The position numbers and the translations under genes were made by a program. The notes beneath the pieces were generated by a model, which saw nothing but the letters and a program-made list of their open reading frames with translations, ran no database searches and was not told where the DNA came from. From assembly GCA_011947345.1 (NCBI GenBank), contig JAAVTG010001040.1, positions 162,479-226,478 of the forward strand: a stretch of 64,000 nt of DNA. Direction: 5' to 3'. This document shows positions 33,346 through 44,833 of the stretch, one piece after another (the stretch's first letter is position 1; every line of letters begins with the position of its first letter). Source of the DNA: Phytophthora quininea (taxonomy: Eukaryota; Oomycota; Peronosporomycetes; Peronosporales; Peronosporaceae).

Positions 33346-34161
33346 ATCTAGACTACTGCTAGAGACTTGCTGTCTGTCCGTTTGTCGGTCGGTCCGTCGC
33401 CGAGTTTCGATGGACAAGATCCGGCGCTGCCATTGGCTGCCGAGCGCCAGCGACGGCTGCGCCCATTCGCCAAAGAGTTTCGGCCAATCGCTGCCGAGCG
33501 GAGCGAAGGCGGCCGAGAAGGTGGACCACATCAATTCGTACTTTACTGGGACGTTCGCCCCCAAATTCAAAGAAGAAGCGCGCGCGGGCGGAAAGGTGCG
33601 TTGCATGTATGCATGTTAGACTTAAGGGGAGACGAAGCCACCACGCACAGATAGTCCTAGACTCCTGGGAGGAAGTTAGGAAGTTAGGGTGAAGTATATG
33701 GCCCAGCGCTTGCGCTGGGGGTGTCGTGCTAAGGGGCTGCGCCCACCACCCACTCTGAGTGAGAGCACACTATGGCGCCTGCCTATTGGCCAAATTTACC
33801 CGAAGCTTTCGACCTGTTGATGTCGAGCTTCCGCTGAAAAGCGATGTGCAACGGATATCGCACGAAGACTCTCAGTACTGCCCGAGCGCTCAAACCTGGA
33901 CTTGCCGACGGTGCCATTTATGGTGCAGCAAAAACCACTCCGTACCCATTTTTGGGTATGTTGTAGGCAGGATATGTTTGCGGCTTATTACGAAGGGAGC
34001 TGGCACGCCAGGCAGTACGCAGATGCAAACACTTTCAACAAAAACGACGCAAAAGACCCAAGATCCGAGATCAAGACTCCAACCTGCATATAAAAATGTG
34101 GGCGTACTTAGACGTAATGTCTAATGCGCTGTGTGACTCTGTTTCGTGTCCACAGGACGCC

Positions 34162-37100
34162 ATGGCGCGACCCAAGCGCAAGCGGACGCGCGAGGACATA
34201 GAAAAAGAGTTGCGGGAGAACGAACGCGTTAACGCGACTCCATGCGGACCTGAGGATCGTGCGGACAAGCGGAAGCGCCAACGAAGACGAAGTAGCAGGC
34301 GATGTAATCTCAACAAGGCTCTGGAAGCGTTAACGTTGAACGCGGACCACATCACAACTCGGGAGGTCCAAGCACCAGCTGTCGACATAAGTGGCGATCA
34401 AGAAGGTAAGCAGGAGGAAGATGATCCAGCAGAACATCAACGACGTTACGCCGAGTCTGTGGGAGAAATTGCCCCCGTGATGGTGGCAACTCCTGCACCA
34501 AGTGCGGTAATACCTGAACCAGACGAAGCGGAGAGGATCCGTGCGAAGAAAGCCGAGAACGCGCGGAAACGGAGAGCCAACATGACCGCATCCCAGAAAG
34601 AACGTACTCGGACACGGAATCGAGAGCTGCAGCGGATTCGACGAGCCAGGAAGAAAGAAGACCAGGTTCAGGCCAGGAGAGAACATGACAGATTGTACCA
34701 AGAGGCTCACCGTGCTAATCGAACCGAGGAGGCGCGGGAGGAAATTCGAGAGTGTGATCGCGTCTATCGTGGCAGCCGTCGAGAAGGTCAGTCACAAGAA
34801 GAGAGAGAGAGAGAGAGAACGAGACCGGGATCGAACGTACCAGGTCAATCGTCGCGAGAATCAATGCCAAGACGAGAGAGACCGCGAGCGGGAACGAGGT
34901 CGTATGTACCAACAGCGTCATCGTGGTAATCAATCACAGGAAGAGAAGGAAAGCGAGCGAGAGCGCGATCGCTCCTACCAGGAGGCTAGACGCTATGACG
35001 AGACTGAAGAAGAACGTACAAGTCGCCAGGAGGAAGCGCGAGCAAGCCAAGAAGCTCGACGATCGCTTCCTGACAGAAGCCGAGCGTGAGGCGGAACGTG
35101 AACGTAATCGCATCGATCACGAAGTTCGGCGTATACTCCAAGGAAACCACGAACGGGAGGCAGCTCTGGAACGTGATACATTGCGGCGTCGACAGAGGCA
35201 TGGCGCCCAAACGGAGGCACAGCGTGCGGAGCGACGCGAGGCCAAAAACGCGAACAGGCGGGTTAGAAACCGTTGCCCTCGACGAGGTCACGCACTCTGT
35301 AACCACGAGAGCTTCTGCAAGTCCAAGGTGTCTGGGAAAAATGTTGAAGACGGTCGGCACAAGCTTCCTGATCAGATACAGTGTGCTTGGTGTGGGGCCT
35401 GGAAATGGCCGGGTGAATCTGCTTTCTCATGTTGTCTGAAGGGAAAGGTACAACTACCGGGATTGAAAGCAGCTCCCAATTACCTCCACGACTTTTATCG
35501 AGAGCAGGAGTTCAGAGAACACATCCGTGCGTACAACCAGGTGTTTGCTTTCACGTCCATCGGGGCGTCTAGAAGTGATAGCTCCGCCATTCAACGCGTG
35601 AGAGAGGATACTTCGGTGCAGGGGCAGCGCGGTGTTTACACGTACAGGATCCAAGGTGCCATGGGTCACTATCTCGGTTCTCTACTCCCGTCGATCGACT
35701 ACTTCAACACAAGCCAACAAGCACCTGCGAAGTTCGCGCAGATTTACATCGTAGATCCGGATATGCATAAACGGGCAGCGCGTCGCGAAGGCATTTTTGC
35801 TCACTTGGACCGTGAAAAACTGGGAACCCTTGAGCACATGATGGCAACAGTTAATCCTTTCGGGCAGCAGTTCTTGAATTTTGGAGAACTCCTTCGGAAA
35901 GAGGTTGCGGACGGGAAAGAGCTCGTGGATCTCCAGTTTAACCTGTACGCGGATTGCAGGCGACCTGGCACAACAAATTTACCAACCGTGTCTGAGGTTG
36001 GGGCGACACTGGTGGAGGACGGAAACCTCGACAAACACAGAGACCTTATCATCTACACGAAGCAGCGGCGTCTTCTCCGTTTGTTCGAGACGAACCCGAT
36101 GTACGACCCACTTCAGTACCCGTTGCTTTTTCCAAGTGGAGAGTTAGGATGGTCTTTCACCTATACCTATGCAAACGGCCAGACACGTCGGAAGGAGCCC
36201 GAGATGTCTCTTCGAGAGTTCACGGCTTTTCGTTTGTTCCCTAAGCCGGGTGATGGATCAGTGCTACATCTCGGTGGTCGGCTTTTTCAGCAATGGTGTG
36301 TGGATCAACGAGCTAAAGTGGAGCAGGATAGTTTAAGGTGGGTTGCGAATAACCAGAAAGAGATCCGCGCGGACCTGTACAGAGGTGTGGAAGACGCCTA
36401 CATCAACGAGAGTGCGGTTGAGATGCGTGATGAGGAGAACCACGCGGGTTCTGGGGGCCGTCAGCAAAAACATTTCCTGAACCAATATGGCTTGCGGCGG
36501 ATTCTACCAGCGACCTATACTGGTAGCCCCCGATACATGTACAAATGCTACAAGGACTCTATGACAATTGTGGCCGAGTATGGAAAGCCAGATATTTTCA
36601 TGACGATGGCTTGCAACCCAGAGTGGAGCGAAATTACAAGTGAGCTGTCGGAAGGACAGACCGCACAGGACCGTCCCGATATCGTTGCGCGTGTCTGGAA
36701 CCAGAAATTGCGGGAATTACTTGCAGATTTGGGCGCCGGTGTGTTGGGCCGTGTTCGTGCTCGGATTTACGTTGTGGAGTTTCAGAAGCGAGGCCTGCCG
36801 CATGCACACATATTGATTAATCTGGATGATCAGGATAAGCCGCGAAGCCGAGAAGTGATTGATGCGATGGTGTCCGCCGAAATACCCGACGAGACGACCA
36901 ACCCTGATCTTTACAAGACCGTGATGACGTGTATGATGCACGGTCCGTGTGGCGCCGCGAATCCCAATTGTGCTTGCATGAAAGACGGGAAGTGCTCCAA
37001 AGGTTTTCCGAAAAAGTTGAATACGGCGACTCAGGCGGATGTGAATGGATACCCAGAGTATAAACGCCGCGAGCGGAGTGCGGGAGTTCTAAAGTTCAAA

Positions 37101-37853
37101 GGGCGGAAGTATGATAATGCCACCGCAAACAAGTGGGTGGTCCCCTATAACCCGTACTTCTCTCAGAAGTACGATTGCCACATCAACGTAGAGGTTTGTA
37201 CTGGAATCACCGCGGTCAAGTATATTTACAAGTACGTGTACAAGGGATCAGATAGGACCGCCATGACAATCGTCGTCGTCGATTCGGGCAATGGTCGTCC
37301 GTCTGAGCAACGCCTGAGCGAGGAGCCAAACGAAATCCTACGTTATTTAGATGCTCGGTATATTTTCCCTGTGGAGGCGTGCATCCGGCTTCTGAATTAC
37401 GCGGTTCAAGGGAAAACTCACTCTGTCGTGCAACTTACCGTGCATTTTGAGAGAGAGCATATGATTCATTTCGACGTAAGGGAAGACCCCACCGCGATTC
37501 TGGAAAGAAGCGCGCACACGCACCTCACGAGGTTTTATGAATTATGTCAGAGCGACGCCCCAGAGAACCAGATCGCGAAGGCGATGCTATACAAAGACAT
37601 CCCCAAGGAGTTCGTTTGGAACGAGAAGCAGTGGGTTTGGCGTAAGCAGTATAGAGCGGCACTCGGAAGATTGGTTCATGTGTCCCCCGGGATGGCGAGA
37701 AGTTTTTCCTCCGAATACTGCTCTGCAATCGAAGAGGACCTACATCGTTCGAGGATATACGAACAGTTAGCGGCGGCGTATGTACCACGTTTAGGGACGC
37801 AGCGTTACAATTGGGATATCTTGACAACGATCAAGAGTGGGTTGCATGCATGA
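34162..37853 (+). CDS. Helitron protein, N-terminal repeats and Rep (HUH) domain
   Basis: ATG 34162 opens MARPKRKRTREDIEKELREN. An Arg/Glu-rich region follows with degenerate units of about 28-30 residues around YQEARR...ERERER, spread over three frames because of a GA repeat near 34803-34823. The frame from about 34986 to 37853 is long and unbroken: a cysteine cluster (CNHESFCK, CAWCGAWKW), the Helitron-like N domain, then the replication initiator. Its two-histidine motif is in FQKRGLPHAHILI at 36781-36819 and its tyrosine motif in VKYIYKYVYKG at 37215-37247. The frame shifts near 37830. Confidence 0.85.
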
Positions 37854-39771
37854 CAGAGGCTGCAAGTTTTCAGATGCCATACCAACTTCGACAGCTCTTC
37901 AGTACACTGTTAGTGTACTCGATGCCAAGCGACGTCCGCGGGTTGTGGGACCAATGCTATGAGGAATTGAATTGGGACATAGCGCATAAGCACCGGGATC
38001 TCCCCGAGTCTACAAGAGAGACTGTGGTAATGTTTGAGACGCTAAAAGCGTGAACGATTTGCTAAAGATGAGTGGGTATGCTGTGACCGATTTTGACCTT
38101 CCGCAGTTGAGTGATTTCCCGAGTTTGGTTCGAGAATCCCTTCTCGACAACAATCTCATACGCCGCGAGAAAAGCTACAGCACAAGGACATTGGAGGCTA
38201 TTGTTCGTGACGAGGCCAAACTCAACGAAGGTCAGAAAGCCGTATTCGACCAGATCATACAAGTCGCCGAAGTTGAGTCAGAACATGAGGTATCGACGGC
38301 CAGCGCTTCGCGTAACGACGGGGGCAGGTCATCCACGCGGGAAATTTCACAAAAGCTTTTCTTTGTTGATGGGCCTGGTGGAACGGGAAAGTCTACGCTA
38401 CTTCGACACATTTTGGCCAGGGTGCGTCTGGATGGGAAGGTTGCACTTGCTGTTGCATCCAGTGGAATTGCATCTCTGCTTCTCATGGGCGGGCGTACGG
38501 CGCATTCTACTTTCAAAATTCCGCTGAAACTGGACAAGGATTCTACGTGTTCGATTTTCAAGCAGTCGCACCTGCGCAAGCTCATCCAGCAGACCAGTTT
38601 GGTCATTTGGGATGAAGCTCCGATGACGCATCGCCACGCGTTTGAGGCTGTCGACCGAACGCTACGGGACATTATGGATAACCCCAGGGAGCCTTTCGGC
38701 GGAAAGGTTTTTGTGCTCTCAGGAGATTTCCGCCAGATCCTTCCTGTCGTGAAGAGAGGCACGCCTGCAGAAACGACCAATGCGTGTATAAAGGAATCGC
38801 CTCTGTGAAGACACTTTTGCAGGTTCGGTTAACACAGAATATGCGCATTGGGAGCGAGGGGACAGGAGAAAGCGACGAGGATATCCTCTCTTTCTCTGAA
38901 TTTTTGCTTGCCGTTGGAGAGGGTCGGCACGAAAAACGTGCTGATCTTGGCAATGACTACATCAAGATTCCAGCTGATATGCTGATCCCGAATCCTCCTG
39001 TAGAAGACAAGGAGGACGAGGAAATAGCTCCAGGGGCAATACCAAGGGGTATGACCCGCATCATTGACGCAATGTATGCCGACGTTGCGAATCCGGAGGT
39101 TGCGAGTGATGAAGAATTTGCCAGTCGGACCATTTTAACGACTACGAATGAGACGGTACGGAGAATCAACGAGGCAGTCGCAGCTCGACTTCCGGAGACA
39201 GCGCGGGAGTATTTGTCGGTGGACTCGGTGGAGGATGATGACGGAACGTTTTTCGAGCAGGAGTTCCTCCACTCGGTGAACAGGAACGGGATTCCACCTC
39301 ACAGACTACTGCTCAAGAAGGGCATCCCCATCATGGCGATGAGAAATCTGAACCCGGATCTTGGACTGTGCAACGAGACGCGTCTACGAATCGTCGACTT
39401 GAAGGACCACGTCATCAGAGCAGCAATTATGACTGGAGAACGAACTACTCATCCCGAGAATTATGTTCGTGAGCGACGACGACAGCTCCGATTTCCCCTT
39501 CCGGCTACGACGAAAGCAGTTCCCGTGTAACCAGCATTCGCCATGACCATTAACACGGCCCAAGGTCAGACGGTGATAAACTTGGGGCTGTACTTGGCTT
39601 CCCGTGCTTTTCCCGTGGCCAGTTGTATGTGGCGTTGTCTCGCGTGACCTCTCGAAGCAAGTTCAAGGCGTTGATTGAGTATCCAGAGTTCGTAGACCCG
39701 GACGGAGGAGTGTACACGAGAAACATCGTGTACGCAGATTTTCGATTAGGAGTCGAGGTGCATTTCTAGGC
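37811..39771 (+). CDS. Helitron PIF1-type helicase (frame-broken)
   Basis: Segments in three frames form one SF1 helicase: FQMPYQLRQLFSTLL near 37870, then after the A run 38044-38047 the Walker A block FVDGPGGTGKSTLLRHIL near 38367, Walker B WDEAPMTHRHAF near 38610, and SGDFRQILPVVKRG. A further one-base break near 38805 leads to VRLTQNMRIGSEG and KKGIPIMAMRNLN. The last motifs, FAMTINTAQGQT near 39538 and GQLYVALSRVTS near 39620, lie beyond two more breaks, with a stop at 39769-39771. The helicase unwinds DNA during rolling-circle transposition. Confidence 0.8.
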
Positions 39772-39971
39772 TAGATGTAGCAGTTTGCCACTGCGAACTA
39801 GAACCTAGCTTTATTTCGGACAAATGGCACTTGGCAATTTTCATGTATTTTATAAAACATTTTTTTACGGCTGTAGATTAAACTACTTACTAATTCGTGT
39901 AAAAGCTAAATCATCCCGCCGGAGCGAAGCGGAGGCGGCCGGTCCACACAGCTGCATCCAACCATAACCCA

Positions 39972-39999
39972 CCGCCGCGCAGCGGCGGCGCTCGGCTAG
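39972..39999 (+). other. Helitron 3' hairpin and CTAG terminus
   Basis: CCGCCGC-GCA-GCGGCGG is a perfect hairpin, followed by seven bases and CTAG. This matches the subterminal hairpin and CTRR end of Helitrons. Confidence 0.75.
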
Positions 40000-41098
40000 T
40001 CAGTAACTATTTGTTTCTTGTGTGGAGTTCGTCGAGGAGGCTCAACAAAACAGTACCGTAGCGCCGACTCCCTGCCACTCTAACAACGCAAACCGATCTG
40101 CCGGTTCTTCAGCTCTTGGTATGGGTCGCGCGCCGTTTATTCGAGGGTAGTCGAGTGCCAGACATCTTCAGCGTTGTTCAGGCGGAAACACTGTCGTGTT
40201 TTTATCTAACTATTATCGCTGTGGCCGTAGTGTTTTGACTGATCTGGTCGGTGCCAGTCCACACCGGTATCTTTACCATGAACTCGCAGCAACGTGATAA
40301 CGTAGCTGCTAGGTACAAACCAGACCTGGGGAAGCGAGAGAAGCAGTCAGTTCGGAATTCGCCTTGGAATAGACATTCCATTCGTTCTCACCTCGGTCCC
40401 TGCAGTTCCTCGAGCGCGGATCATTGATGGACACTGCCGTTTCCCCCAACTGTGCCGTCCTTGAGGCGGATACATGATCAGCCCAGAAATCACAGTCAGT
40501 CACTCGAAACGTATGGAAATGAAGCACGCACATTCAGGCTGCAGATCTCGTCGTGCTTCAATCGCACAGCTCGTGATCGTTCCGTAACTTACGCCACGTG
40601 AACTCGAGTTGACGGAGTAAAAGCAACACCCATCCAGGACCTGGCCTTGATGTACACGTAGCTAAGGACAACAACACTCTTGCGGCGTTGAACAGCACTG
40701 ATAGGTCTGGCGCAAGTGGTGCTTTAGAGCTCATCCGCCGTGCTGGATCTGGTTAACAATTGCACGAATAACACAGAATAGTGTTGATGCGTTGCCTAGT
40801 GAGCAACTTTCGTACTCAGTGATGGGAAAGGCGACCAAACAAAAGGTGAGGGGAAAACAAGGCAGGTTCGGCTCCTTCAAAACTTTCTTTGATGAGCTTT
40901 CGGACAGCAAACCGATTAAGCTGGAAAAGAAGAAAAGGAAGAGCCGCCTTAGGCTTTGCCGGTTGATGCAGGAACCTTGGTGCGGACAAGAATCAAATTC
41001 GAGCATAAACACTAGGGCTGTATGGAGGTTCTCAAAAGGAGGACTTCCCACCAGCGGACAATACGGACAGCCTGCAGCCATGCAATTTGGTTTGGAGC
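40000..41098 (+). other. Intergenic and duplicated effector promoter region
   Basis: No gene is supported in 40000-40730. From about 40736 the sequence is related to the region before RXLR3 (shared TGCCTAGTGAGCAACTTTC and a purine-rich GGAAAAGAAGAAAA stretch). An open frame at 40792-41217 overlaps this and runs into RXLR4 in another frame; I regard it as chance. Confidence 0.5.
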
Positions 41099-41116
41099 CC
41101 ACTTTGCCATTTTGCA
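41099..41116 (+). promoter_or_regulatory. Initiator-like motif upstream of RXLR4
   Basis: CCACTTTGCCATTTTGCA differs from the RXLR3 motif by one base and lies at the same distance from the ATG. Confidence 0.45.
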
Positions 41117-41161
41117 TCAGACACTCAAGCTTTCCCCATCCACAACCCTCAAGTACCCGCC

Positions 41162-41622
41162 ATGTGTCTCGCTTCCGTCCTCATCGTGGCCGCCGTCGCT
41201 CTCCTCGCCAGCACTGAAGCTGCCATCCCGGAGAAGAAACTTTCACCCGTGAACTCAGTCAATGCCGTCGATGCGGTCGACGCACCAAAGAGGCCTTTTA
41301 GGACGTCCAAGTACCAAAACGACAACTCCGGCCTAAAGGAGAGCGGTGACGACGACGATGATGACCAGAACGGCGAAGAATGCGTGGTCTCGTTCAACGA
41401 CATCTTGTCCAAGGTGTCCATGTCTGAGGATGATGCCATCAAGGCCACTCAAGCCTTCACCTGAAAAGTGAAAATAAACGGTTCCAGGAAGCTATCTCGA
41501 AATTGCCATATGCGGAAGTCCTAATCAAAGCCTGGATCAAGTACGAAATGACTTCGAAGCAAGTCAAGAAACTCCACTGGAACCAGAGAAACGACGAGAA
41601 CATGAAGGCTACAATCGTTTAG
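41162..41622 (+). pseudogene. RXLR4: decaying RXLR effector copy
   Basis: ATG at 41162 opens a normal signal peptide (MCLASVLIVAAVALLAS) and a prodomain very close to RXLR1. The motif that should be RXLR reads RPFR, and EER reads EEC. A TGA at 41462-41464 ends the protein at 100 residues. Past it, remnants of the WY half are recognisable as far as a TAG at 41620-41622. Both targeting motifs and the effector domain are damaged, so this is pseudogenisation, unlike RXLR1, where only one base is lost. Confidence 0.8.
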
Positions 41623-41639
41623 AATGGGGTTACCGATCC

Positions 41640-42079
41640 AAAGCGTCTTAATCCAGTGCGGAAGTAGGGTCAGGTATAAATGCTTTCTGGTGGTCTACCA
41701 CGATTACTTCAGAAGTATAATAACGATAAATACGTTAATCATCCAGGTGTAGAAGACCGATCTGCGAGTGTCGTGGTCCAGGATATTTTCATTGAAGCCC
41801 TCTACGGCCTTTTTAATTTCCAAATGTTATTAAAGCGATGGTGCTCCTGGACGTTCAGCCACGTTTTCCCATTTATACGGACAAATACTACCGACGATTG
41901 CGCCAAAATGCTCGCTACTACGGGATTGCTGTCGATGGCGAGGCCCACAACACTGAGAAGACTTAGATATCCGGGATATCGGTTGTTTCAGATGAGATAA
42001 GTGCCGTCTCTGAATCCGCACAACCGCCATCGCGTTGCATTGTATTAAGTACAACCAGGCATCTAGAATGTACATAGCA
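41640..42079. other. No supported gene
   Basis: A frame at 41680-42000 has no ATG-supported domain that I recognise. Confidence 0.35.
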
Positions 42080-42863
42080 AGAAATATAAGTTGATTGACT
42101 AGTCGGATAAACCTTTTTGCTAGCTACAATCGTATACTGGTACTACTCAGTCGCACTACTTAGTTTCGTGGAATCCAAACGTGACTTGCTGGTGGCGTGT
42201 TTCGCGGCGCAGGTGGGTCAAAGCCTAACTTCTCCAGAACAGAGGTTACAATTTTGTCATCAATCCCAAGCTCCGCTGAATGATGATTGATGAACAGACA
42301 GTGTCGTCGAAAGGAGGACGTCACATTTTGGACGCTTGGTACTTCAGCTGTAGTTTTACGGAATAGTATGTCGTTTCTCAACCTCCACGTAGCATGGAAC
42401 GCGATCGCAGTGTGGACTCGCCACAGTAGCAGGACCACCTTTTGGTTCTGCCTCTACTCCCTATTCAGGTCTCGTGGTTTAGGAAAATCAGCAGCCGTCA
42501 ATCCAGCTCCGTCGTGAAAGCCTTATGCCATAGGGACCACAATGACGCCCACATTTGCGTCAGAGCTGGGCACGAGAAGAAACAGTGCTCTAGTGTTTCT
42601 ATCGCAGCGCATGATCGTCTCACACACTGTTGAATGGAAGGATTCAACGACTTGAGGAAGAATAGCCTTGATCCGACAATGAGGTCTCCAATGAATAGTC
42701 TCAGCATCACATCGTGGACAACGGGAACAAAAATCGGTGGATCTAGAATGTACATAGCACTTCTATAAAAGCTGACCGTGTTTTCCTCCAATGCATTCGC
42801 GCAGCCACTCCAAACATCTGCTTTACTGGTATTGTGGCAGTTCTTGTCGTGCTTCAATTGCAC
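42080..42863 (-). pseudogene. LINE ORF2 C-terminal fragment, inverted twin of the one at 3018
   Basis: The minus strand encodes LFIGDLIVGSRLFFLKSLNP, EHCFFSCPALTQMW and LLLWRVHTAIAFHATWRLRN, ending HVWIPRN. This is near-identical to the plus-strand fragment at 3018-3568, with the same 3' tail at about 42080-42115. It is slightly longer at the 5' side (to 42863). The two copies are 39 kb apart in opposite orientation. Confidence 0.75.
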
Positions 42864-43253
42864 AGCTCGAGATCATCACCCGATAATTTACAGGCCCCCG
42901 ATAACCATCGAAAACTGCTTTTCAACATTGGATGCCTCGGTCGCTAAGGAAACATTCACTCGCCGTTGGATATTGACGATAGCAATACCAGTGTGTATTC
43001 TCCCAGAGCTGGTGTTTGAGGATGTTATAGCGGTCACGATCGAATGATTAGCCTATTGGACACCTTTCCGTGATTGCGAGTCCCGGGAAACCCGGCCAAC
43101 AAGGATAAACATCAACACAAAGAAGGACGAGTTACTCAGTACAAGTACAGTCTGGCTGTGTCACAGCTATCATTTAATAGAGCAGACTGTGCTCACAGCC
43201 CACAGAATACTATCTTCGGATGGGCTTTCCGACCAAGTCGAGTGTGAGCCCGA

Positions 43254-43270
43254 CGCTTTTCCATTTTGCA
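43254..43270 (+). promoter_or_regulatory. Initiator-like motif upstream of RXLR5
   Basis: CGCTTTTCCATTTTGCA is a variant of the family's initiator motif, about 58-74 bases before the ATG. Confidence 0.45.
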
Positions 43271-43327
43271 ACGTACCGTCGAGCACTCAAACCTCTCGTT
43301 ACCGCCAATAAGATTCGAAGACTCGTC

Positions 43328-43825
43328 ATGCGTCTTACTTCCGTCCTCGTCGTGACTGCCGTCGCTCTCTTTGCCAGTATTGAAGCTGCTACAGTTTCGG
43401 AGAAGAAACTTTCGACCGTCATCACGGCCAACGCCGTCGAGACAGTCGACGGTTCCAAGAGATTCTTGAGAAGGGTCAAATACCAAGATGACGACGACCA
43501 GAACGACCAGAACGGAGAAGAACGCAGGTTTGTCGCAGGAAACCTCAAGAGCTTCTCGTCAATAATGCACATGACTGAAGCCGACGCCATCAAGGCTGCT
43601 AATGCCGTCACCAAGCTGAAGCGCACGGACGTAAAACTTGAGAAGAACATTCTGAACACCCGTCATGCCAAGGGCAGAATCGATGACTGGTTGGATAAAG
43701 GCCTCTCGCTACGAGCGGTGAAGAAAACATTCTGGCCGAAAGCGGATGAGGATATGAAGAAGGCGATCAATCTGTACGCAGCAGTCCTGCTGCGCCAGCA
43801 TCAGAGCGGCGTTGCTGGTATGTGA
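43328..43825 (+). CDS. RXLR5: intact secreted RXLR-EER WY effector
   Basis: ATG at 43328 gives 165 residues. The signal peptide is MRLTSVLVVTAVALFAS, RFLR is at 45-48 and EER at 64-66. The acidic linker is shorter than in RXLR3. The WY-type half has KGRIDDWLDKGLSLRAV and KAINLYAAVLLRQHQSG. The frame is unbroken. An upstream extension in frame to 43220 lacks a signal peptide and is not used. Confidence 0.92.
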   Translation: MRLTSVLVVTAVALFASIEAATVSEKKLSTVITANAVETVDGSKRFLRRVKYQDDDDQNDQNGEERRFVAGNLKSFSSIMHMTEADAIKAANAVTKLKRTDVKLEKNILNTRHAKGRIDDWLDKGLSLRAVKKTFWPKADEDMKKAINLYAAVLLRQHQSGVAGM

Positions 43826-44833
43826 GCGGATTTTGCTCATGAGTTCCGTAAAGACCACTTTGTTGTACGCGTTTGCCTTTACAAATTTGCGTTGTGCAAG
43901 TGGATAAGTTGTTTAACCAAATCAAGCAAAGCATAATCATCTCTTGTATTGAACTCACCACTAGAACTGCTCGTAACTGTGCAGACAAAACAAAGGGAAT
44001 CAAGAGCGTCCGCGATGCCGTGGACATGAAAAAGGACTATCGCTTCGATTTGTTTTTACTGGAACGCGCTTGTACTGCCCTACACTCTAGGTCCAGGACC
44101 TTCACAACTACATTCTACGGGGAGGGGATTCGGCGCAGCGAAGCTGATTTGCATTGCTCTCTAACTAACAGAGCCTGAAAGGACTTCTGGAGCTCACTAC
44201 AGTACTCCTAGTGAAACATACGTACGCATTGATACACCGGACAAAAAATTGCAGAAACGACTAGAAGCGAACATGAAGATCGAGTAGAGTAAAACAGATT
44301 TGATTACCTAGTTATGCGGACTTCTTGGAAGTGGCTAAACTATAAGAATCGCACTGAGGTCTGCAAACGGCTCATTCACGAGGAATCCAGACGCGGTTGT
44401 TACGACCCTAACCTGTGACTTGAACGAGTTCCGACTTGTGAATCCGGATATCTCGTGAGTGTCTTGAACGAGTTCTCCACTCCAGCAATAAATGGAGCTT
44501 CCATTTATATGTTTCGGAAGAGTATATCGTTTCGGAGTCGCCAGATAGCATGGAATACATATCGCTGTGTGGACTACGATACGGCAAGGAAGACCACTAC
44601 GAGCAGACTCGTAAAAGCGAACTTTCAGGCCAATATGGAAGAAGGAATCATGTTTGACTTTCACTGGCTACGGCACTGAGAATGTCGGATTAGTCGCACG
44701 ACGGGACTAGCAACATTTTATCGTGTTTCAGCTGATTATAAGGCTTCTATCATAACAACAAAAGAGACGGCCACTTCACACTCTACACCTAATTGTCACT
44801 GTCATAATGGTCTTTGTCCATGCCCACAGCTTA
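43826..44833 (-). other. Intergenic with a small LINE remnant
   Basis: On the minus strand at about 44600-44490 the sequence encodes VHTAI, then in another frame WRLRNDILFRN, the conserved block of the LINE C-terminus seen at 8450. The remnant is about 120 bases. Nothing else is supported in this interval. Confidence 0.45.

Larger units (their letters stand above)
33346..39999 (+). mobile_element. Autonomous-type Helitron
   Basis: A rolling-circle replication initiator domain and a PIF1-type helicase lie in one orientation, which defines Helitrons. The right end fits the family: a perfect 7-bp stem hairpin at 39972-39988, seven bases, then CTAG at 39996-39999 followed by T. The left end is placed at TCTAGACTACTGCTAGAGAC near 33348, within the LINE, but is less certain. 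Several frame breaks interrupt the coding region. The length, about 6.65 kb, is ordinary for an autonomous copy. Confidence 0.8.

Noticed and set aside
33390..33620. Frame at 33329-33619 as a gene captured by the Helitron
   Set aside because: Short, without recognisable domain; it probably belongs to the Helitron 5' region.
40792..41217. 141-codon frame with a Lys-rich start before RXLR4
   Set aside because: It covers a duplicated promoter region and runs into RXLR4 in the wrong phase; the related region before RXLR3 has no such frame.
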